From positions 8,232,501 to 8,296,500 of the forward strand of contig JAYKKI010000009.1 of assembly GCA_039881145.1 (NCBI GenBank): a stretch of 64,000 nt of DNA, in the 5' to 3' direction. The notes under the pieces are model-generated. The model did no database searches and was not told the DNA's origin. It saw only the letters and a program-made list of their open reading frames with translations. Position 1 is the first letter of the stretch, and the number at the start of each line of letters is the position of its first letter. Both the position numbers and the translations under genes were made by a program. This document shows positions 26,275 to 34,866 of the stretch, piece by piece. Source of the DNA: Druceiella hillmani. Lineage: Eukaryota; Arthropoda; Insecta; Lepidoptera; Hepialidae.

Positions 26275-27964
26275 CAAGCTGGAGTACCCGGCTTCACTCA
26301 AGGAGTTGATATGAGATTTTGTGATAATTGGAATAAAAGAATAAACTTTAAAATATAAGACGTAAAAAAATTTTATTGAACACATATTCTAACTATTTAG
26401 AATACTTGTTTATAAACAACATTTTTTATTTTGTTTTCCGGGGTATATATGTACAAATTTTTCGAATTTCCTACTCAAGAGCAAACTACGTATAGTTGAC
26501 CGTGAGAAAAGTATGATTCTTTGAAGTCGATGCCACAATGTTTTAAAATTTGTCTTGGCGCTTTGTTAATTGTAAAACTATAGGCTAAATTGATTGGAAA
26601 TTGTAATCTTTTTGAATTGGAATGGCAGGTCAGTAGAGATGAGTGGTATTTTGGGGATAAATACAGTGCGTCCTTTGTCCTTTCTAGTCATAAATTCGGT
26701 TTCGATGATGTTATTCGATAGCTGTTTAACCAACATCCTTGTTTCATTACATAGTCTCGGTGAGTTGAGAATTCTGAGTAGTATGATCGGAGATCCAATT
26801 TTCAGTCGAAGGTAGTGTAATGGCATTCCTGGTACTTGCAAGAATTTTAAAATTCTGTAGGAATGTTGACACTTTCTCCAACGTTTATCATGTATCGATC
26901 GATTTATCCATTCTTTGTTCACCGGAAATTTTCTTTTGAATATTAAAATTTATATAGTCGATAATATTATGTTTAGTTGCCGAAATTGCTCTCTGAAATA
27001 GCCACTCTGGATTAATACAGTTGTAAACAACGTTTGGATAAATTTGATCGATGAATTCGTTCTCAATAGCGGCTATGTCGCACAAATCACTGTTTAGTTC
27101 ATATGGCTTGGCCTATTTGTAAAAGTTTTTAAGCAAAATGTGCTCTTGTTTTGTCTTTCAATAGTTCAACTCTCACATTTTTTTTAGTCGCAGTTTTGTA
27201 TGTGTGCTTTGAGTGATTCTTTTGAGTTGGCGAGTTTTTGAGTGGCGGCAATGCCGGATGATGTCAATGCAAGTACGATGTGTTGTTTAGCACGTATTTT
27301 TGTCAGCAATAGATCTATTAGAAGCGTTTTCACAGTGCTGCCTGGTGCATCCAAGTAAATAATTCCGCTCAATCATCAATCAATGTCAATCTATTGAAGT
27401 AGTTCATTGATGTTGTAGTTTTTTCCTTTGTAATTTTGAAGTTTAGCATACTGAAAGCATCTTCTCTGGTATCCTAAGTTCTGCTAAGGTCTGTTTTTTT
27501 ATTGCTAAACTTTGTCTTCTAGGCGAATTAGTGTTTCATTGAAGATGTCGTCGTTGAATTTGATGGCCAGTTCAGGATAAGCCTGTCGGATTTGGTACAG
27601 TATGCGATCACTCCTACTGTCTTTGAAGGAGTCTATAGCCGTTTTAGATTCGGCGGTGGGTTACATGTTGTTTGTGTTATGGCGAGTAAGTCTCCGATTT
27701 ATTCATCTGAGAAGTGAGTGAGGCTTCTTGTAGTGTTAATTTCCAGTGGTTATCGTTTTCCAGTAGTTCTAAGCGTTGACATACTTCTCAATCAAAATTC
27801 TCAAAAAATGTCAACAATCTGGAGATCTGTGAAACTTGTTGGTCCCCGTATTTCATGTAGCAACATCCGAAGATAGAAACATTTGGCGTTGTTCAGATGT
27901 ACGGTATATACTCGGCCCAGTACGTAGTTTTCATAATTCCTGGATGATGTGATTCCGTGATGAT

Positions 27965-28017
27965 GTTGATCCATGGGGGCTTGTCCATATCTTAGTTGTT
28001 CTTTGATTTCTGGCCAC
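27965..28017 (-). repeat. Internal 53-bp duplicate inside RepHel (ectopic copy)
   Basis: Nearly identical to 28921-28973, with one difference visible. It encodes WPEIKEQLRYGQAPMDQH. In this place RepHel proteins normally carry a different sequence, after the LLYVDVPT block, so this copy appears to have replaced or interrupted the expected residues. Confidence 0.85.
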
Positions 28018-28920
28018 GTAGGAACGTCGACATATAATAATGTTTTCGCGAATGGATCCGTTTGGTACAGTTGGAAAAAATGTATTAATGTTGTGTTCTT
28101 AGGTGGTTCGCTTGCCCTTTTCGTGGTGCAGTCTTTTGTGAGGTCTTGCTTTTCCTGGCTCTGTCCATTTCCTGGCTTCTTCCATTATCCAAATGTGTTG
28201 CTAGATGTTGCAGTATTGGTTCGTGTTCGTTTATGGGAAAACTGAAAATCCGCCACGCTGCTTCGTTACTCTTGATGTCGCTTCCTATTTGATACATGAA
28301 GATCTCGTCGTTTCTGTTTTATTGTTCGCTATCTTTGTCTATTTGAAATACTACCATGTCGCTACTTTTGTTCACATACTTACAGACATATTTAATGGAT
28401 TTTACTGAATCACAGTATTTTACGTTTATGTGTGCTTGGGACATTTTGGAAAGTACTGGGTTATATGATATTACCCATTGATCATCTATTTCACGTTCGT
28501 CTCTGCCTCGTATTCGTATTTTTGTTGTGAAGCCACTTTTTACAAGTGATCGTCTTCTGTATTTAGAATAGCCATCATCGCCGGTTTAGGTGTCGTCTAA
28601 ATATGGGTTTGGGCATTTTTTTATACATTTTCCATCACTCATTCATGGCGAATTGGGTTTAATGGCCTGCATGGTCCATGGATTATGTTTTTATACAACA
28701 ATGTCGCACAGCTCCGGATCTTCTTGTGGAGTGGGAAATTCAGCTTGGATGATTTTGTCGATATCCGTGTAATGAATTTTATCGTGTGAATGAGGCAATA
28801 GTCGTTTTTGTCATTCAATTGTATACACTCAGCATCTAACGGTTGTCAAGATGTGGTATTTTGTGTTGACTTCGATAAATCTCATTTGTTATTGTCGGAA
28901 AATTCGAACTATTATGTTAT

Positions 28921-28973
28921 GTTGATCCATGGGGGCTTGTCCATATTTTAGTTGTTCTTTGATTTCTGGCCAC
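28921..28973 (-). repeat. Internal 53-bp duplicate inside RepHel (native copy)
   Basis: Encodes WPEIKEQLKYGQAPMDQH, which follows the FITFT block as expected in Helitron Rep proteins. This is therefore the probable source of the copy at 27965-28017. Confidence 0.85.
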
Positions 28974-30620
28974 GATCAGTTTCAGGTGAATGTTATGAAG
29001 ACATCAGGTCGTCCATATTTTCTTTCGTAGGTCATGGCATCTTGAGTGTATTCATGCACGTGTTTTGGACTTTCTACGTAAGATGAGGGTAAGATTACCA
29101 TTGTTCCAATGTTTTCTTCAGTTATGATCGCCTCTCAAAGGTAGATGTATTCTTCCATGCGTAGTTTTTTCCGATTCAATCTTATGTAAAGCATCCGTTC
29201 CGCTTCTATTTTTGCATACATATTTACAAGGAATTGTTGGAATAAACAGCGAGTGCGGAGAATATGATTGTATTCATTGTCTATGATCATTAAGCGGTAA
29301 GCAAAGAACTCCTTGGAGTGATTTTTTTGTTTGATATTACGTCCGTTTCAAGTTGGATTTGTTGCACATTAATTTGTTTCACATTGCAGAAATACTAAGG
29401 GATATTAGAGGGCATCATATGAAGGGTGTGCCTCTGCAATACTTTGTAGTCCTTCCATCCTCGTTGTAAAATTATGGCACGACTTGTGTTTTCTTTGTCC
29501 ACAATTACGATGGCGACTTCGTTTATCTGAGGTACATTAAATAGACTTACGTGTTCTCCGGGTGGTCTATTGTTGCCTCGAATTATAACTTTATAGTCAT
29601 CAAAAATCATTCGGCCTAGTGCTGTTTTGAATATGCGAATAAGTTGATTTTATTTGTGTAAGATCCTCTGTACTTCTTGGATTATTTCTTTTCTCAATCC
29701 AATGATGTTTGTGTATCGTTTATCAATCAATAATCAATATATTTCTTTATTTCCAATGAAATATATTTTCAGAAATTTTAAGTCCTTGTTAGGTTGTGGT
29801 AGTTGGTCAAAGATTTGTCCTTTGAAGGAAAAAATATAATCTATTTCATTTTTGTTATTGTTGATCAAAGTGACATCGAAAAAAGTCATTTGGAAGCAGG
29901 CGTTTTACGCTTTTACATTCTGAAGGAAGTGTTTTCATTATGTAGTTTCCCCGGTTATATAATGTAGAAATTCCCGCGGATATGCTACCAGTGGTATAAA
30001 TCGATTCATGCAACAGATTTCTGATTCTCTACTGAATTTGTTTGCATTGCATAATTGGCAAATGTTCTCCATTTTACCTACTACGACGTGTTTGTGTTTG
30101 TTATATTCTTTCGTCGGGTCGTAATGGAATGCTTCATTTCTTAGATTTTATTGTTTTCTCTTTCTCGTTCGCGCTTCTCGTAGGGTGAGATTTTCATGGG
30201 TGGCTTACGTTCGTAGTCTTTTATTATAAGATTTTGTCGCAATTCTTGATTCTTCAATTAATTTTGTTGTTCTTCTATTAATCTGCTTCTCACGGTGCTC
30301 ATTCTCGTTCATTGGAAGCGTAAAGTGCTTCACGCTCATCGACTGTTTCGTTTTTTTGCAATTCTTCTTGTTTTCGCCTTTTGCTTCAGAACTGGCAAGA
30401 TCTTCACCTCTTTTACGTTTGAGAATTGTATAAAATACAAATCAAATCAACTTTTTATTAAATAATACACTGAGTACAGTTTAAATACTTTTTACATTTT
30501 ATTTTCGATTTACTTTCAGTCACTGTATCACTTTGATTACTCACACTTCACGGTTTGTTTTTATTCACTAGTATCAACTGATGCTCGAACCCACGCCGCA
30601 CGTTTGGGTGTAGCCTCACC

Positions 30621-30626
30621 TATATA
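30621..30626 (-). promoter_or_regulatory. Candidate TATA box of the Helitron promoter
   Basis: The minus strand reads TTTTTTATATAGGTGAGG between the heat-shock-like array and the leader of the RepHel gene, about 320 bp before ATG 30302. The leader is A-rich (GTGAATAAAAACAAACC), as in insect heat-shock leaders. The start site was not assigned; a TCAGT initiator-like motif at 30581-30577 is slightly too far away. Confidence 0.45.
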
Positions 30627-30640
30627 AAAAAGACATTGAA

Positions 30641-30850
30641 TGATCCACAATGTTTCAGAACATTCCACAATATTCTAGAGTATTCTGGAATATTTCACAA
30701 TAATTTGGGATGCTCCGAAATCTTCCCAAACGTTCGACATTATCCCAAACAATCCAGAATATTCGGGGATCCAGAATGTTTCAAACATTCGAGAATGTGC
30801 AATGCTCTCGAATTCTCTCGAATGTTCTGGACCGTTTTAAACATTTCTAG
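30641..30850 (-). promoter_or_regulatory. Heat-shock-element-like array (nGAAn/nTTCn)
   Basis: Inside the Helitron and upstream of the TATA box. From 30657 to 30696, pentamers keep one 5-bp register: aGAAc, aTTCc, acaat, aTTCt, aGAgt, aTTCt, gGAAt, aTTtc. Six or seven of eight match the alternating HSF-binding unit. Further pairs are aGAAt/aTTCg (30756-30765), aGAAt/gTTtc (30773-30782), aTTCg/aGAAt (30787-30796) and cGAAt/gTTCt (30819-30828). The motif matches and register are seen directly; HSF binding is inference. The region is also open on plus (30636-30890), which is incidental. Confidence 0.65.
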
Positions 30851-31016
30851 AGGGCGAAACTTCCAGTCCTTAAGCACACCCTTCAGGTGAAAAAGGGAAC
30901 CTTCTTCATGGATGAAGGAAATTGGGCTACCACACCATTTAAATTTCTTGATCGTACCGGTACTCGTTTCTAACTTTTAGCGGTACACATATTGTATACT
31001 TACTCTCATATATCGA

Positions 31017-31790
31017 TTACAAGAGCAAAAATCAATACAAGTAAATAAAAGTGAAGTTTACGTATATGATTTTAGAATTTTAATTTTAAACACATTTTTC
31101 AATTTTCATATTTGATTACTGAATTTTATTACAGATAGTAACCGTACAATCCACTTGGTTTCAGTTTTATCATGATGTCTTTCCGATTAAATAATGAAGG
31201 AGTTATGATGATCTTGCTATTAGATTCCGCAAAGTATGTCTTTACAATCTTGCTTTTTAAGACTTGCCTGCTTACATTCTTGCGTTGAATATTCCTTAAT
31301 GTGTATTTAATAAAGGCCAAATATATTGTACAATGCAGTGAAATCTTGAAATCTTCCCGTAAAAAACCATGAAATTGCTTTACTCATTGGTCGCTAATTA
31401 ATAAATATATTATAGACGATACCTTTATTTTGGATTACTTTCCATAGAGCGCCAACTATGGTACAGTTGCAAAACTATTTCCATAGAGCGCTATTTATGG
31501 CGCAGTAGAAGAAACCATGAGTATTGAAAGCTTGTTTACATGATATTTCAAAGTTGGTAATCTATAGTGTAGTGGAAAATCATCGTTGTTCTTTATTAAG
31601 TAACTTAGATGCTAAAAGTGTTAACATGCTAAAAGCGGAAACTGAAAAATAGAATATTAAACATGGATTAAACATCACGTTCAGTAAAATCAAATATTAA
31701 ATATTGATTCATAAATAATGCACAGACAAAAACAGATAAAATGTAATAAAATAATTGTTTAAGTGAAAAACGTTACGGTGAGTCGAAATA
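31017..31790 (-). repeat. Repeat R1, copy c, proximal part
   Basis: R1 homology resumes immediately outside the Helitron 5' end. It continues through AGATAGTAACCGTACAATCC, the twin ATAGAGCGCC...ATGGTACAG motifs at about 31440-31510, and ACAGACAAAAACAGATAAAA...TTGTTTAAGTGAAAAACG. Homology to the other copies stops near 31790, exactly where those copies continue into a retrotransposon ORF tail. An ORF here (31129-31320, minus) is not conserved. Confidence 0.85.
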
Positions 31791-32195
31791 TTTTGTTTCA
31801 TCTAATATTATATTAGCACTATAAAATTTAGCTCATAGAAGTGTATTTGAAAATTTACATACTTATCATTATCATCAAATGGGAAATGTCCGCAGCTCAA
31901 CGTTGTCTATGACACTGCGTGAAATTGGCACATACAGTGATGCGCTAGCAAAATGGCCATTTAAACATTTATTTTAGCGGAACCCGTCATTGTGTTGTTT
32001 TACTTCCTTTAATTTATATATAACCTATATCTCGAGAAGAACTTTGACTAAAAATGACGTATATATTATTTAATTCTCCCTCCTACAATATTATAAACAC
32101 ATTTTAAGGGGTCAGATTTAAAGTTAGTACTCATCATATCTTCGTACAAGCGGAGCGTAACCCAAATAATATTTTCGTTTATTGGATCATGACAT

Positions 32196-32260
<65 letters not shown>

Positions 32261-32437
32261 CGTTACGGTCCGTCCTTTATATACTTTCTATTTCCTTTTT
32301 GTTCAGAAAATGCATAAATATCCAACTGAAAATTGTACTGGCATATCCAAAAATTGGTTGTCAAAAATATGGAACTTTTTGCGTATGCTTAAAAATCTTA
32401 AGCGTCCAATTTTTATGAAAATAAATTGATTATATTA
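31791..32437. other. AT-rich spacer with (AT)n
   Basis: Contains an (AT)n tract at about 32198-32257. Nothing else is recognised. Confidence 0.6.
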
Positions 32438-32900
32438 GGTGGGTGTAGTTGAACTACTCATTATTTGCTGTACTAGTAAAAATACAAAGTAATAGAAAGC
32501 ATCTGGTATAATATAGATTTGGTAAGGAAAACGATGAGCATCAGTAATAAGAGATTCGTAAAATGTATCCGTCACAATGAGCATCACAAATAAGTGTATT
32601 CGTAAAATGTGTCTATATGGATATAGGCATGTATATTTTTACTGTACAAATTTAATGTCAATAGATTCCTGAAGGAGCGGAACCTCTCAGCGGCACTTAA
32701 TTAAACAAGTAATCAATTGCCGCTGAGAATGGGACAGTATGAGTAAGGTAGACTCAGTTGCAGAGGAGGTATAGTATTTATGAGAGGCCGATGTTGTTCG
32801 GTATTTTTAATCATCAGTACCGATATTGACAAAACGGAACACTTATGGAATTATTTCGGTATCCGCCCATCAGTCACAGCTTGTGTCATCAGTAACAGTC
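32438..32900 (+). repeat. Dispersed repeat R2, copy 1
   Basis: Matches the reverse complement of about 54655-55085. Landmarks are GTTGAACTAC, GAAGGAGCG and GACAAAACGGAACACTTATG. An internal palindrome TCTCAGCGGCA/TGCCGCTGAGA (32685-32695 and 32718-32728) is specific to this copy in its perfect form. Both copies can be read as IDKTEHLWN-type peptide, so a coding ancestry is possible. Confidence 0.8.
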
Positions 32901-33047
32901 AGTTGGTGTTTATAAACATAAATGTAAGAATAGGTGACCCAATGGAAGAAGTGAAAACATTTGAATTGTGATTTTGGGATCGACTCCCAAACGAGGGGTA
33001 AGAAGGGAAATAAAACTAATTTCGAAGACCTTCGGTGCGTAAAATAA

Positions 33048-33356
33048 AACTCCTTAAATCACAGGCACAGTAATATAAATTTTGTTCTTCGTGTAAATTT
33101 TTCCAAAGACCTTTCCAATAACGACCCCTCCGAATTCGTTGCCGGCATCATATCTCTCAAAGAATCATTGGACCTTCGTCATTTTTCTTTCAAATTTATT
33201 GATGGTAATACATACTTTATATGTTACAAAGTGGATGATACAAATGTTACAAATTTTCCATTTACAAATTTGTTTCAGATGTTATTCTGTATCAACGCAA
33301 GGCAAAGCAATGTCCTTAAATATCACTTTGGGGCCAAAAACTTAAGAAATGTTTGA
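33048..33356 (+). CDS. Coding-like open block, possible last exon (unrecognised)
   Basis: One frame is open for about 100 codons from after TAA 33045-33047 to TGA 33354-33356, with no ATG until LFQML. It reads SNNDPSEFVAGIISLKESLD, then FIDGNTYFICYKVDDTN and FCINARQSNVLKYHFGAKN. This mix of charged and polar residues is unlike chance AT-rich ORFs. An acceptor is possible at TTAAATCACAG (33053-33063). A second frame is also open over 33139-33345 but looks less protein-like. A 650-bp direct repeat starts 19 bp after the stop. It may be a host terminal exon or a mobile-element fragment; no family is recognised. Confidence 0.33.
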   Translation, partial: NSLNHRHSNINFVLRVNFSKDLSNNDPSEFVAGIISLKESLDLRHFSFKFIDGNTYFICYKVDDTNVTNFPFTNLFQMLFCINARQSNVLKYHFGAKNLRNV

Positions 33357-33374
33357 TGTATTGATAAATTTCAG

Positions 33375-34024
33375 TAATTGTGAATTAATTAAAGTGGTTT
33401 TCTCAACTTGAAGTGTAATATTACTTAACCTTTTGATCAAAAGTTGGTGAAGTGGATTAGAAATAATAAGTTTAAGAATGTGTTGCTGAAAAATAAACAC
33501 CACGTAATAAATATTTTTGTAGTATTTTTAACGTGACCATTTTATTACAAGGCTCTGCCATTATTTTTATCGACACTATTGGACTCTATTCTAGTATTCG
33601 CTTTAAACAAACACTTTTAGAAAATTTATAATATCATTAGATAATTATACGTGTTGTAACACTAATATTATTATAATAATGTTATAATAAACACTTAATT
33701 CAACATAATATGCAAATGTGAAATCAAATTTACCCGAATATATCTTTTAAGCCAAATTATGAAGTGAAATTACAATAAAATAACTAAGTGTTAATGAAGT
33801 GGCAAAAAGTAGTTTTGTGGTTCAAAATAATTTCTTTTAAAATGTAAAAATTAAAGTAAGGTTTATTCTGATATTAAGGAAATAGCATGAAATTTAAATT
33901 TATTTGAAAGTCAATAATGGTTTTAACATAAAATAACCCTGTTTCACAATATATACGCTGGTGAAGGCCATTTATATCGCAGGCTTTCAAAAAAACCTTC
34001 AGCCATATGAAATAAAAATTAGGT
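33375..34024. repeat. 650-bp direct repeat, unit 1
   Basis: Nearly identical to 34219-34866, with scattered substitutions and small indels. It begins TAATTGTGAATTAATTAAAG and ends GAAATAAAAATTAGG. No coding content was seen. Confidence 0.95.
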
Positions 34025-34219
34025 TAGGTTAGGTTAGGTTAGGTTACGTTAGGTTACGTTAGGTTACGTTACGTTACGTTACGTTACGTTACGTTGGGTT
34101 GGGTTGGGTTGGGTTGGGTTGGGTTGGGTTGGGTTGGGTTGGGTTGGGTTGGGTTGGATTGTGTTGGGTTGGGTTGGGTTGGGTTGGGTTGGGTTGGGTT
34201 GGGTTGGGTTGGGTTGGGT
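34019..34219 (+). repeat. TTAGG/TTACG/TTGGG pentamer array (interstitial telomere-like)
   Basis: Five TTAGG units, then alternating TTACG and TTAGG, a block of TTACG, and more than 20 units of TTGGG with one ATTGTGTT interruption. TTAGG is the common insect telomere repeat. The array starts at the single TTAGG that ends unit 1 of the flanking duplication; unit 2 has the same ATTAGG end without expansion. The TTGGG tract has many G-triplets. Confidence 0.95.
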
Positions 34220-34866
34220 AATTGTGAATTAATTAAAGTAGTTTTCTCAACTTGAAGTGTAATATTACTTTACCTTTTGATCAAAAGTTGGTGATGTGGA
34301 TTAGAAATAATAAGTTTAAGAATGTATTGCTGAAATATATACACCACGTAATAAATATTTTTGTAGTATTTTTAACGTGACCATTTTATGACAAGGCTCT
34401 GCCATTATTTTTATCGACACTATTGGACTCTATTCTAGTATTCGCTTTAAACAAACACTTTTAGAAAATGTTTGATATCATTAGATAATTATACGTGTTG
34501 TAACACTAATATTATTATAATAATGTTATAATAAACATTTAATTCAACATAATAGCAAATGTGAATTCAAATTTACCCGAATATAACTTTTAAGCCAAAA
34601 TTTGAATTGAAATTACAATAAAATAACTAAGTGTTGATGAAGTGGCAAAAAGTAGTTTTGTGGTTCAAAATAATTTCTTTTAAAATGTAAAAATTAAAGT
34701 AAGGTTTATTGTGATATTAAGGAAACAGTATGAAATTTAAATTTATTTGAAAGTCAATAATGGTTTTAACATAAAATAACCCTGTTTCACAATATATATG
34801 CTGGTGAAGGCCATTTATATCGCAAGCTTTCAGAAAAAACTTCAGCCAGATGAAATAAAAATTAGG
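34219..34866. repeat. 650-bp direct repeat, unit 2
   Basis: Second copy of 33375-34024, starting directly after the last TTGGG unit and ending at ATTAGG 34861-34866, after which the sequence diverges (ACAAGGG). Confidence 0.95.

Larger units (their letters stand above)
26397..30302 (-). pseudogene. Helitron Rep/helicase (RepHel) pseudogene
   Basis: RepHel nicks DNA and unwinds it for rolling-circle transposition. From the N-terminus: a basic leader from ATG 30302 (related basic residues read back to about 30440); the Helitron-like N domain with YKVIIRGNNRPPGEH (about 29600); YGRPDVFITFT (about 28985-29012); the two-histidine nuclease motif LPHSH (28784-28798); the two-tyrosine motif YVCKYVNK (28367-28390); SNEAAWRIFSFPI; GRVYTVHLNNAKCFYLRML; a damaged Walker A, DAPGSTVKT for the usual GGTGKT (about 27323-27353); and the helicase C-terminus FSHGQLYVVCS-stop-VGN, ending at 26397. 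Multiple stops and frameshifts occur, for example W to TGA before QKRLLPHSH and R to TGA at 26475-26477. Walker B and its surroundings are missing. Identity is certain; it is not functional. Confidence 0.95.
26275..31016 (-). mobile_element. Near-full-length decayed Helitron, 4.74 kb
   Basis: On the minus strand the element runs from TCGATATATGAGAG (T at 31016) to GGGTACTCCAGCTTG (G at 26275). Flanking A (31017) and T (26274) fit A|T insertion. Joining the flanks gives TTTCGAA|TTACAAGAGC, which aligns with uninterrupted R1 copies (TTTACAA|TTAGTAAGTA), so the ends rest on an empty-site comparison. The 3' tetranucleotide is CTTG rather than CTRR, and the subterminal hairpin is degraded, both consistent with decay. 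Order from the 5' end: heat-shock-like element array, TATA box, A-rich leader, Rep/helicase pseudogene, 3' terminus. The length is slightly below a typical autonomous element because part of the helicase is missing. Confidence 0.9.

Noticed and set aside
34019..34219. A functional telomere end
   Set aside because: The array is short, internal, flanked by unique sequence on both sides, and mostly TTGGG/TTACG rather than TTAGG.
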